Assembly: GCF_030435705.1 (NCBI RefSeq) | Contig: NZ_CP129382.1 | Location: forward strand, 2,258,501 to 2,322,500 | Origin: Rhizobium sp. SSA_523 | GTDB taxonomy: Bacteria; Pseudomonadota; Alphaproteobacteria; Rhizobiales; Rhizobiaceae | Length of the DNA: 64,000 nt | Direction: 5' to 3' | In this document: positions 36,486-44,492 of the stretch, piece by piece | Layout of the letters: the number at the start of each line of letters is the position of its first letter | How positions within the stretch are numbered: position 1 is the first letter of the stretch | Made by a program: the position numbers and the translations under genes | Notes under the pieces: model-generated | Database searches by the model: none | What the model was told of the DNA's origin: nothing | The model's input: the letters and a program-made list of their open reading frames with translations, nothing else

Positions 36486-38021
36486 TCACGCATTGCCGGT
36501 GGCGGCGCGCACCAGCTGTTCCGCCGTCGCCTCCGCCCGATCGAACAGGCCTTCCATCAACCCCTCGCGCATCACCATGATCCTGTCCGACATGCCGAGA
36601 ATTTCCGGCAGTTCGGACGAGACCATGATGATGGACAGGCCCTGGGAGGCGAGTTCGGAAATGAAACCGTGTACGGCGGCCTTGGACCCGATATCGATGC
36701 CCTTGGTCGGCTCGTCGAGAATGATGACCTTCGGCTGCGTTGCGAGCCATTTGCCGATCACCACTTTTTGCTGATTGCCGCCGGACAGGGTGCCGACCGG
36801 CACGGACAGGGCGGCGGCGCGCAGATCGAGCCTCTCGGCATATTGCCGCGCCAGAGCCAGCTCGTTGGCCGCCTTGAGAAAGCCGGACCGCGAGGTGCGC
36901 GCGAGCGAGGGAAGCGACATGTTCTGATAGATCGGCATGGGCAGCGCCAGTCCATGCCGCCCGCGTTCTTCCGGAACATAGACGATGCCCGCCGCGATGG
37001 CATCCCGCGAGGAGCGGATCACCACCGGCCGACCCTCAAGGGTAAGGCTTCCAGCGGAGGGGCGGGTCATGCCGAAAAGCGATTGGCACAGTTCCGAGCG
37101 GCCCGCGCCGATCAGGCCGTAAACGCCGAGGATCTCGCCGCGCTTCAATTCAAAGGAAATGTCCCGGAATTCGGTGGGATGGCTATAGCCCGTGACCGTC
37201 AGCACGGTCGGCCCGATATCGGCCTCGGCCTTGGGAAAGACGTCATGGACATCGCGGCCGACCATCAGGCGAACGATCTCGCCCTGTTCCGTCTGCGAAA
37301 GACTGCCTGCACCCACGGCCTTGCCATCGCGGAATACGACGTAGTTTTCGGCGATCTCATAGACCTCGTCGAACTTGTGGCTGATGAACAGGATGGCCTT
37401 CCCCTGTCGCTTCAAGCCTTCGACGATGCGGAAAAGATCGTCGATTTCCTTGCGCGACAATGCGGCGGTCGGCTCATCCATGATGACGATGCGCGCTTCG
37501 ACCGAGAGAGCCCTGGCGATCGCGACCAGATGCCGCTGGGCGATCGACAGATCCTTCAGCCTGATCGTCGGATCGATGTCGCTTTCCAGCTCGCGCAGCA
37601 GGTCACGCGATCGCGCGTTGATGCTCGTCCAGTCCATGGTGCCGAAGCGTGTGCGGGGCGCATGGCCGAGAAAAATGTTTTCGCCGACCGTCAGCTCGTC
37701 AAAGAGCACGGTTTCCTGATGGATGGCCGTGACGCCGGCATCGATCGCAGCCTGCGCGCTGGCGAACTGGACGGCCCGGCCGTCGAGCAGGATCTCGCCT
37801 TCGCTGGGCCAATAGATACCGGTCAGGATCTTCACCAGCGTGGATTTCCCGGCGCCATTTTCACCGATCAGCGCCGTCACCTGCCCCGGATAGAGGCTGA
37901 CGGAGACCTGATCCAGCGCCTTCACCCCCGGAAAGATCTGGCTGATGCCGCGCATTTCGAGAATGGGCGCCAGGACCGGCTTCTGTTCGTTTACAATCGG
38001 CTGGCGTCGTAAAGGCATCAT
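36486..38021 (-). CDS. rhaT: Rhamnose ABC transporter ATP-binding protein
   Basis: A 511-residue double-cassette ATPase of the CUT2 type. First cassette: LIGENGAGKSTLVKILTGIY (Walker A), LSIAQRHLVAIARAL, VIMDEPTAAL (Walker B). Second cassette: VYGLIGAGRSELCQSLFGMT (degenerate Walker A, as usual), LSGGNQQKVVIGKWLA, VIILDEPTKGID. It energises import through RhaP/RhaQ. A 104-bp gap with a perfect hairpin separates it from rhaS. Confidence 0.95.
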   Translation of the reverse strand: MMPLRRQPIVNEQKPVLAPILEMRGISQIFPGVKALDQVSVSLYPGQVTALIGENGAGKSTLVKILTGIYWPSEGEILLDGRAVQFASAQAAIDAGVTAIHQETVLFDELTVGENIFLGHAPRTRFGTMDWTSINARSRDLLRELESDIDPTIRLKDLSIAQRHLVAIARALSVEARIVIMDEPTAALSRKEIDDLFRIVEGLKRQGKAILFISHKFDEVYEIAENYVVFRDGKAVGAGSLSQTEQGEIVRLMVGRDVHDVFPKAEADIGPTVLTVTGYSHPTEFRDISFELKRGEILGVYGLIGAGRSELCQSLFGMTRPSAGSLTLEGRPVVIRSSRDAIAAGIVYVPEERGRHGLALPMPIYQNMSLPSLARTSRSGFLKAANELALARQYAERLDLRAAALSVPVGTLSGGNQQKVVIGKWLATQPKVIILDEPTKGIDIGSKAAVHGFISELASQGLSIIMVSSELPEILGMSDRIMVMREGLMEGLFDRAEATAEQLVRAATGNA

Positions 38022-38063
38022 CGTATCAACCGGTTCGCTTCTATTCGATAAAAGACGAGCACT

Positions 38064-38091
38064 CCCCCTCTGCCCGACAGGGCAGAGGGGG
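38064..38091 (-). terminator. Perfect 12-bp hairpin between rhaS and rhaT
   Basis: CCCCCTCTGCCC (38064-38075) and GGGCAGAGGGGG (38080-38091) form a 12-bp stem with a 4-base loop. It lies 3' of rhaS in the transcript and 5' of rhaT. No U-tract follows directly on the minus strand (AGTGCTCGTCTTTT). In many sugar ABC operons such hairpins protect the binding-protein mRNA and lower expression of the ATPase; that role is inferred. Confidence 0.65.
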
Positions 38092-38125
38092 GCAGCAGAA
38101 GCCTACGCTCGGCTTCCGCCATTCT

Positions 38126-39130
38126 TCAGAAGATCTTCGAGAACTGATCGATATTCTTCGCATCATAGACGAAGGGATCCGCCATGGCGGCCTCGCCATT
38201 GTCGCCAATCTTGATCGAGCCCATGCGGCCGGCCTTCACCTCGCTGCCCGGTTTCCCGGTCGCATCACCCTTGACTAGGTGATAGGCGATCTGCGTGGCG
38301 GAATAGCCGAGGTCGATCGGGTTCCAGATGGCGAATTCCTTCGTCGCCCCGGACTTGATCGCGCCGGCCATTTCCGACGGAAGACCGAGACCGGTCACAT
38401 AGACCTGGCCGATCTTGCCGGCATCCTTGACGGCCTGCGACGCCGCCAGCACGCCAACGGTAGTCGGCGCGACGATCACCTTCACATTCGGCTGCGATGT
38501 CAGGAGGCCCTGCGCTTCGCGATAGCTCTTGTCGGCCAGGTCGTCGCCATACACCGTGGTGACGAGGTTGAGGCCGGGGAAATCCTTCAGCTGCTTCTTC
38601 ATTTCGGCGATCCAGATATTCTGGTTCGTCGAGGTGGTGGTGGCCGACAGGATGGCGAAATCGCCTTTGCCATCCGCCAGATGGTTCTTGGCAAGCGTCA
38701 GGCACATCTTGCCGATCAGCTCGTTCGAGGATGGGTTGAGGTGCATGATGCGGCCGGCCGGCGCAACGCCGGAATCCCAGGAGATCACCTTGATGCCGCG
38801 CTGCGTGGCCTTCTTCAGCGCTGGCACGACGGCGTCCGGATCATTGGCGGAGATGGCGATGGCATCGACACCCTGGGCGATCAGCGAATTGATGACTTCG
38901 ATCTGTCCTTCGGCCGTCGTCGTGGTGGGTCCAGTATAGATGATTTCCACGCCGCCCAATTCCTTGGCGGCCTCCTGCGCGCCCTTGTTGGCGGCTTCGA
39001 AGAAGCCGTTGCCGAGCGATTTGACCACAAGTGCGATCTTCATGTCTGCGGCAGAGGCCATGCCCGCCATGGATACCGAGGCTGCCAGCGCAAGCGTCGC
39101 CGCGCCCAGGAACCGTCTTGTCATTTTCAT
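38126..39130 (-). CDS. rhaS: Rhamnose ABC transporter periplasmic binding protein
   Basis: A 334-residue type I periplasmic sugar-binding protein. It has a Sec signal peptide (MKMTRRFLGAATLALAASV...MASAAD), then the ribose-binding-protein-like fold starting at KIALVVKSLGNGFFEAANKG. Blocks IAISANDPDAVVPAL and VISWDSGVAPAGRI are typical of rhamnose/autoinducer-type binding proteins. GGGAGGAATG precedes the ATG. It captures rhamnose in the periplasm for RhaTPQ. Confidence 0.95.
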   Translation of the reverse strand: MKMTRRFLGAATLALAASVSMAGMASAADMKIALVVKSLGNGFFEAANKGAQEAAKELGGVEIIYTGPTTTTAEGQIEVINSLIAQGVDAIAISANDPDAVVPALKKATQRGIKVISWDSGVAPAGRIMHLNPSSNELIGKMCLTLAKNHLADGKGDFAILSATTTSTNQNIWIAEMKKQLKDFPGLNLVTTVYGDDLADKSYREAQGLLTSQPNVKVIVAPTTVGVLAASQAVKDAGKIGQVYVTGLGLPSEMAGAIKSGATKEFAIWNPIDLGYSATQIAYHLVKGDATGKPGSEVKAGRMGSIKIGDNGEAAMADPFVYDAKNIDQFSKIF

Positions 39131-39187
39131 GTTTCATTCCTCCCAGTTAAAGACCAGTTCACTCCCCTTCCCCGGCCGCCGATCCTC

Positions 39188-40000
39188 TCAGGCGACGGAG
39201 GAAGCATCCTCCCTGCCGGTCGAAGCCATGGGCTTGACCGTCAGAACCGTCACGCCGGCCGCTTCGAGCATGGCAACGGCATCGTCCGGCACGCCATCAT
39301 CGGTGATGATGGTCGAGACATTTTCCAGCGGGCACAGGATCATGCTGGACCGCCGCGTAAACTTGCTGGAATCGACCATGACGATCAGCTCTTCCGCCTG
39401 CCGCATCAATCTCTGTTCGCTCTGGATGACCAGCGCATCCGGCTCCATCACGCCGAGAGCGGATATGCCCTGGGCACCGATGAACATGCGGCGCGCGTAG
39501 AAATTGCGGATCCCGTCATTTTCGAACGGGGACAGGATGAGGCTCTGGTCGCGATAGATCGAGCCGCCCGGCACCGAGACCGTGCATTTGGAATGCTTGA
39601 CCAGATGCTCGGCGATCGCGAAGGAATTGGTCATGACCTGCAGGCGTCGGGCCGACATGAAATGCACCATCTGGAACGTTGTCGTTCCACCATTGATGAT
39701 GATCGAATCGCCTTCCTGGCACAGCTCAATTCCCGCCCGCGCAATGGCGCGCTTCTTGTCGATATTGACGGATTCGGACACGCGGAACGGCCGCGCCGTC
39801 AGGCTGCCCTGCTGCGGCGGATGCACGGCCTCCGCTCCGCCCCGCACGCGCCGAAGCTTGCCCTGAACGTGCAGCGCCGCGATATCACGGCGGATCGTCG
39901 CCTCCGAGGCCTCCGTCAGTTCGGCAATATCCTGGACCGTGACCACAGGCTTCTCCTGGATCGCGCTCAAGATGATGCGGTGGCGTTCACGTTCGTGCAT
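39188..40000 (-). CDS. rhaR: DeoR-family transcriptional regulator of rhamnose genes
   Basis: A 270-residue DeoR regulator. N-terminal winged helix (RHRIILSAIQEKPVVTVQDI, then EASEATIRRDIAALHVQGK), and a C-terminal sugar-phosphate sensor domain (IINGGTTTFQMVHFM; GAQGISALGVMEPD; VDSSKFTRRSSMIL). ATG 40000 has AAGGAGG just upstream. It leads the rhaRSTPQUK direction and faces rhaD. Two near-identical inverted 19-bp sites lie in the divergent gap. In R. leguminosarum the equivalent regulator represses both operons. Confidence 0.94.
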   Translation of the reverse strand: MHERERHRIILSAIQEKPVVTVQDIAELTEASEATIRRDIAALHVQGKLRRVRGGAEAVHPPQQGSLTARPFRVSESVNIDKKRAIARAGIELCQEGDSIIINGGTTTFQMVHFMSARRLQVMTNSFAIAEHLVKHSKCTVSVPGGSIYRDQSLILSPFENDGIRNFYARRMFIGAQGISALGVMEPDALVIQSEQRLMRQAEELIVMVDSSKFTRRSSMILCPLENVSTIITDDGVPDDAVAMLEAAGVTVLTVKPMASTGREDASSVA

Positions 40001-40041
40001 TGGCTCCTCCTTGTTCCGATTTATTCGCAACGACGCGCAAC

Positions 40042-40060
40042 TGTCAATCATAATCGATCA
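40042..40060 (-). promoter_or_regulatory. Candidate RhaR operator, rhaR-proximal
   Basis: TGTCAATCATAATCGATCA. The reverse complement of the site at 40096-40114 is TGTCAATCACAAACGATCA, identical at 17 of 19 positions. The two sites face each other with centres 54 bp apart, about five helical turns. The location 41 bp upstream of the rhaR start suits repression of rhaRSTPQUK. Confidence 0.68.
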
Positions 40061-40095
40061 TGAAAAGTTATATTGCGCCGCACAACGAATGAATT

Positions 40096-40114
40096 TGATC
40101 GTTTGTGATTGACA
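40096..40114 (+). promoter_or_regulatory. Candidate RhaR operator, rhaD-proximal
   Basis: TGATCGTTTGTGATTGACA, the inverted partner of 40042-40060. It lies 92 bp upstream of the rhaD start. The 35-bp spacer between the sites is AT-rich and could hold overlapping -10 regions of both promoters. Confidence 0.68.
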
Positions 40115-40206
40115 TTCGCAGCAAGTCTGCGCGATATCCTGCATCCAAAGCAGTGTGTCGGCCTGCCTTGAGGATGGCCGCATCAAGACATGGGAGGACT
40201 AAGCGC

Positions 40207-42303
40207 ATGTCGGGCCAACCCCGCCTTCTCGATAACCGCTGGGATGATGATCACGCCGCCGGCCTGGATGAGCCAGGCAAGCTGCTCTATCGTTCCAACC
40301 TGCTCGGCGCCGACAAGCGCATCACCAATTACGGCGGCGGCAATACATCCGCCAAGGTGATGGAGACCGATCCGCTGACCGGCCAACAGGTGCAGGTCCT
40401 TTGGGTAAAGGGCTCCGGCGGCGATGTCGGCACCATCAAGCTCGATGGCTTCGCGACGCTCTACCAGGAGAAGCTCGAGGCGCTGAAAGGTCTCTACCAG
40501 GGCGTTCAGGATGAAGACCGGATGGTCGGCTTCCTGCCGCACTGCACCTTCAACCTCAACCCGCGCGCCGCTTCCATCGATACGCCGCTGCACGGCTTCG
40601 TCCCCTTCAAGCATGTCGACCATATGCATCCGGACGCCATCATCGCGATTGCTGCCGCCAAGAATTCGCGCGAATTGACGCAGGAGATCTTCGGCTCCGA
40701 CATCGGCTGGCTGCCCTGGCGGCGTCCCGGCTTCCAGCTGGGCCTTGATCTCGAAGCCTTCGTCAAGGCCAATCCCGGCGCCAGAGGCGTGGTGCTGGAA
40801 AGCCATGGCCTGTTCACCTGGGCCGATGATGCCAAGCAATGCTATGAACTCACCCTGGAAATCATCAACAAGGCGATTGCCTGGTTTGCGGAAAAGACCG
40901 AGGGCAAGGTGATCTTCGGCGGCGCCGTGAGCGAGAGCCTGACGAAGGATCAGCGTCGCGCCATCGCCGCCCGGCTGATGCCGGAGATCCGCGGCAGGAT
41001 TGGCCGGGACGAGCGAAAGCTTGGCGCCTTCGATGACCAGGACGCGGTCCTCGAATTCGTCAATTCGCGGGATCTGAAGCCGCTTGGGGCACTCGGCACC
41101 TCCTGCCCGGATCACTTCCTGCGCACCAAGATCCGTCCGCTGATCGTCGAGTTCGACCCGGCCAATCCGGATGTGGATGCCGTCATCGCCGGCCTGGATC
41201 AGGCGCTGGAGGCGTATCGCGCCGATTACACGCGCTATTACGAGACCTGCCGCCACGACAACTCCCCAGGCATGCGCGATCCAAACCCGGTGATCTTCCT
41301 GGTGCCCGGCGTCGGCATGTTCTCCTTTGCCAAGGACAAGGCGACGGCGCGGATTGCCGGCGAATTCTATGTCAACGCCATCAATGTGATGCGCGGCGCC
41401 TCCACCGTTTCCGAATATCAGGGCCTTCCCGAACAGGAGGCCTTCGATATCGAATACTGGCTGCTGGAAGAAGCAAAGCTCCAGCGCATGCCGAAACCGA
41501 AGAGCCTTGCCGGCCGGGTGGCACTGGTCACCGGCGGCGCCGGCGGCATCGGCCGCGCGACGGCCGAACGGCTGATGGCGGAAGGCGCCTGCGTCGTGCT
41601 TGCCGATATCGATGCCGAGGCGCTGGATGCGGCCAAGGGTGACTTTGCCAAGCGCTATAGCGCCGACGCCGTGCGTTCGGTCCAGCTGGACGTGACGCGC
41701 GAAGAGGCGGTCGCGGCCGCCTTTGCCGATGCCTGCGTGGAATTCGGCGGCATCGATATCCTCGTCTCCAATGCCGGAATTGCTTCTTCCGCGCCGGTGG
41801 AGGAGACGACGCTCTCCATGTGGGACAAGAATATCGGCATCCTGGCGACCGGCTATTTCCTTGTCTCTCGAGAGGCCTTCCGCCTCTTCCGCCGCCAGAA
41901 CCTGGGCGGCAATATCGTCTTCGTCGCTTCCAAGAACGGGCTGGCCTCGTCTCCCAATGCATCGGCCTATTGCACGGCCAAGGCAGCCGAGATCCATCTC
42001 GCTCGATGCCTGGCCCTGGAGGGGGCCGCGGCGGGGATCCGCGTCAATACCGTCAATCCCGATGCGGTGCTGCGCGGCTCCAAGATCTGGAACGGCGAAT
42101 GGCGCGAGCAGCGGGCCGCGTCCTCGAAAATCGAGGTCACCGATCTGGAGGAGCATTATCGCAAGCGCTCCCTGCTGAAGCTGAACGTCTTTCCCGAGGA
42201 TATCGCCGAGGCCATCTATTTCCTGGCATCCGACCTTTCGGCAAAATCCACCGGCAACATCATCAATGTCGATGCCGGCAATGCCCAGAGCTTCACGCGG
42301 TAA
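40207..42303 (+). CDS. rhaD: Bifunctional rhamnulose-1-phosphate aldolase / short-chain dehydrogenase
   Basis: A 698-residue fusion. Residues 1 to about 430 are a class II (zinc) aldolase of the RhaD/FucA type (NYGGGNTSAKV; HCTFNLNPRAAS; FKHVDHMHPDAIIAIAAAKN with metal His residues). Residues about 435-698 are a short-chain dehydrogenase (ALVTGGAGGIGRATAERLM; YCTAKAAEIH with the catalytic Tyr-Lys). It cleaves L-rhamnulose-1-phosphate to DHAP and L-lactaldehyde, and the dehydrogenase part should oxidise the lactaldehyde. ATG 40207 has GGGAGGA upstream. It is divergent from rhaR and 156 bp before rhaI. Confidence 0.94.
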   Translation: MSGQPRLLDNRWDDDHAAGLDEPGKLLYRSNLLGADKRITNYGGGNTSAKVMETDPLTGQQVQVLWVKGSGGDVGTIKLDGFATLYQEKLEALKGLYQGVQDEDRMVGFLPHCTFNLNPRAASIDTPLHGFVPFKHVDHMHPDAIIAIAAAKNSRELTQEIFGSDIGWLPWRRPGFQLGLDLEAFVKANPGARGVVLESHGLFTWADDAKQCYELTLEIINKAIAWFAEKTEGKVIFGGAVSESLTKDQRRAIAARLMPEIRGRIGRDERKLGAFDDQDAVLEFVNSRDLKPLGALGTSCPDHFLRTKIRPLIVEFDPANPDVDAVIAGLDQALEAYRADYTRYYETCRHDNSPGMRDPNPVIFLVPGVGMFSFAKDKATARIAGEFYVNAINVMRGASTVSEYQGLPEQEAFDIEYWLLEEAKLQRMPKPKSLAGRVALVTGGAGGIGRATAERLMAEGACVVLADIDAEALDAAKGDFAKRYSADAVRSVQLDVTREEAVAAAFADACVEFGGIDILVSNAGIASSAPVEETTLSMWDKNIGILATGYFLVSREAFRLFRRQNLGGNIVFVASKNGLASSPNASAYCTAKAAEIHLARCLALEGAAAGIRVNTVNPDAVLRGSKIWNGEWREQRAASSKIEVTDLEEHYRKRSLLKLNVFPEDIAEAIYFLASDLSAKSTGNIINVDAGNAQSFTR

Positions 42304-42327
42304 AGTAACCTTTCCGTCTGGTATTTT

Positions 42328-42402
42328 CGGGGCTCACTCCCCTTTGCCTCGCAGGCATTTCTGCCTCACGGGGAGATCGGCAAGACAGAGGGAGTAGCCC
42401 CG
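42328..42402. repeat. Structured 75-bp intergenic element between rhaD and rhaI
   Basis: An outer stem of 13 pairs with one bulged C joins 42328-42341 to 42390-42402 (CGGGGCT..ACTCCC with GGGAGT.GCCCCG). Inside it TTGCC (42344-42348) pairs with GGCAA (42379-42383), and AGGCA-TTTC-TGCCT (42353-42366) forms a tip hairpin. The CTCCCCTTTGCC core resembles the CTCCCCCTCTGCC arm of the 38064 hairpin, so both may belong to one interspersed palindromic family. It is not a tRNA. Confidence 0.55.
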
Positions 42403-42459
42403 CAACGCAGCCTATAGAGGGGCAGTGATAAAAGTGAACGGTCTGCACGGGAGGAAGCA

Positions 42460-43752
42460 ATGACAGATCTGAAGATTGCCGGCGATCTCATCGCCACGGA
42501 AAACGACAAGCGCGGTGCCGCCCACCGGTCGGACTATGCGGCGCTGGGCGAGAGACTGGCCCGCAACAACATCGATATCGACGCCATCACGCAAAAGGTC
42601 GCGGACTTCTTCGTGGCGGTCCCTTCCTGGGGGGTCGGCACCGGCGGGACGCGTTTTGCCCGGTTTCCCGGCCGCGGCGAGCCGCGCAACATCTTCGACA
42701 AGCTGGACGATTGCAGCGTGATCCAGCAGTTGACGCGGGCGACCCCGACGGTCTCCCTCCATATCCCCTGGGACAAGGCTGATCCGAAAGACCTGAAGGC
42801 GAAGGGGGAATCGCTCAGCCTCGGCTTCGACGCAATGAATTCCAACACGTTTTCCGATGCGGCGGACCAGGCCCATTCCTACAAATACGGCTCGCTCAGC
42901 CATGTGGATGCGGCAACCCGCGCCCAGGCCGTCGAGCACAATATCGAATGCATCGAGATCGGTCGCGCCATCGGCTCGAAGGCCCTGACGGTCTGGATCG
43001 GCGATGGGTCGAACTTCCCCGGCCAGGCGAACTTTACGCGCCAGTTCGAGCGTTATCTCGACTCCATGCGTGAGATCTATAAGGCGCTGCCCGATGATTG
43101 GCGGCTGTTTTCCGAACACAAGATGTATGAGCCTGCCTTCTATTCCACCGTCGTGCAGGATTGGGGCACCAACTACCTGATCGCCCAGACGCTCGGCGAC
43201 AAGGCCTTCTGCCTCGTCGATCTCGGCCATCACGCGCCCAACACCAATATTGAAATGATCGTGGCGCGGCTGATCCAGTTCGGCAAGCTCGGTGGCTTCC
43301 ACTTCAACGATTCCAAGTATGGTGACGACGATCTGGACGCCGGCTCGGTCGAGCCCTACCGCCTCTTCCTCGTCTTCAACGAACTGGTGGATGCCGAGTA
43401 TCGCGGAGTTCAGGGTTTCCACCCTGCGCACATGATCGACCAGAGCCACAATGTGACGGATCCGATCGAGAGCCTTATTTCATCGGCCAACGAGATCCGT
43501 CGCGCCTATGCCCAGGCCCTGCTCGTCGACCGCGGCAGCCTGGAAGGCTTTCAGGCAGAGAACGACGCGCTGATGGCCACGGAAACCCTCAAGCGCGCCT
43601 ATCGCACCGATGTCGAGCCGATTCTCGCAGAGGCCCGTCACCGGGCCGGCGGTGCGATCGATCCGCTGCAGACCTATCGCGCCAGCGGTTATCGCAACCG
43701 CGCCGCAGCCGAGCGTCCGGCCAGCAAGGGCGGTTCGGGCGGGATCGTCTGA
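42460..43752 (+). CDS. rhaI: L-rhamnose isomerase (rhizobial RhaI type)
   Basis: A 430-residue TIM-barrel sugar isomerase that converts L-rhamnose to L-rhamnulose. Visible blocks: VAVPSWGVGTGGTRFARFPG, TVWIGDGSNFPGQ, FSEHKMYEPAFYST (metal Glu), LVDLGHHAPNTNIE and GGFHFNDSKYGDDDLDAGS (metal Asp/His). It differs from the E. coli RhaA sequence type, as is usual in rhizobia. GGGAGGAAGCA precedes the ATG. It completes the rhamnose route with RhaK and RhaD. Confidence 0.94.
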   Translation: MTDLKIAGDLIATENDKRGAAHRSDYAALGERLARNNIDIDAITQKVADFFVAVPSWGVGTGGTRFARFPGRGEPRNIFDKLDDCSVIQQLTRATPTVSLHIPWDKADPKDLKAKGESLSLGFDAMNSNTFSDAADQAHSYKYGSLSHVDAATRAQAVEHNIECIEIGRAIGSKALTVWIGDGSNFPGQANFTRQFERYLDSMREIYKALPDDWRLFSEHKMYEPAFYSTVVQDWGTNYLIAQTLGDKAFCLVDLGHHAPNTNIEMIVARLIQFGKLGGFHFNDSKYGDDDLDAGSVEPYRLFLVFNELVDAEYRGVQGFHPAHMIDQSHNVTDPIESLISSANEIRRAYAQALLVDRGSLEGFQAENDALMATETLKRAYRTDVEPILAEARHRAGGAIDPLQTYRASGYRNRAAAERPASKGGSGGIV

Positions 43753-43791
43753 TCCGGCCGGACACCCGCGTCAGACCGGCAATGAAGCACT

Positions 43792-44343
43792 TCAGAAGGT
43801 GGGCGGCGTGCAGGCGCTGATCACCTCGCAGGGCACAGGCCCCACGCAGCGAAAGCGGTGGGGTCTGCGGCTCTCGAAATAATAGGCATCGCCCGGCCCC
43901 AGAATACGCCGCTCGCCATCCACAGTCACCTCCAGCCGGCCTGACAGCACGATGCCGCCCTCCTCGCCCTCATGCACCAGCATGACCTTGCCCGTATCGG
44001 CGCCGGGCTGATAGCATTCCTTCAGGATCTGGAGACTGCGGCCAAACAGGTTATCCCCCACCTGGCGAAAGGAGATCGCGCCTTTGCCGATCTCCACCAG
44101 TTCTTCCGCTGCGTAGAAGGCCTTCATGGCCCGCCCCGGCTCCAGCGCGAAGAATTCCGCAAGCCCGATGGGAATGCCGTCAAGAATACGCTTCAAGGCG
44201 CCCACCGAGGGGTTAGAGGCATTGGACTCGATCAGCGAGATCGTTGAATTGGTGACGCCTGCCCGCTTGGCAAGTTCCCGCTGCGAGAGCTTGTGGGCGA
44301 GGCGCACGTGACGCAAACGGCTGCCGACATCGACGGTCATCAT
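43792..44343 (-). CDS. XRE-cupin transcriptional regulator (PuuR-like)
   Basis: A 183-residue regulator with an N-terminal XRE helix-turn-helix (RLRHVRLAHKLSQRELAKRA; GVTNSTISLIESN) and a C-terminal cupin (VMLVHEGEEGGIVLSGRLEV; GPGDAYYFESRRPHRF). This architecture is typical of PuuR-like regulators of amine and amino-acid catabolism. The start is ATG 44343 or 44340; neither has a strong ribosome-binding site. It is divergent from the aminotransferase, and the perfect palindrome at 44363-44376 lies between them, so it probably controls both genes. Confidence 0.9.
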   Translation of the reverse strand: MMTVDVGSRLRHVRLAHKLSQRELAKRAGVTNSTISLIESNASNPSVGALKRILDGIPIGLAEFFALEPGRAMKAFYAAEELVEIGKGAISFRQVGDNLFGRSLQILKECYQPGADTGKVMLVHEGEEGGIVLSGRLEVTVDGERRILGPGDAYYFESRRPHRFRCVGPVPCEVISACTPPTF

Positions 44344-44362
44344 CAAACCCGTGTTATCTCTG

Positions 44363-44376
44363 TTCGATATATCGAA
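44363..44376. promoter_or_regulatory. Perfect 14-bp palindrome, candidate XRE-cupin operator
   Basis: TTCGATATATCGAA is a perfect palindrome 20 bp upstream of the regulator start and 117 bp upstream of the aminotransferase start. Size and symmetry suit a dimeric XRE protein. Confidence 0.6.
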
Positions 44377-44492
44377 ACATTAGCCAGGCCGCGCGATGCT
44401 TTTCAAGGCCTTGGCCGCTTCAAGAAAAGGCCTTGTTGCTGGAGCAAAATTGGCTGACAAAGAACCAAAGCGAAAACGAGGGAACTGCCGCT

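Noticed and set aside
42328-42402. tRNA-like gene
   Set aside because: The fold has no anticodon arm, no T-loop sequence and no CCA-end geometry; it is a nested palindrome.
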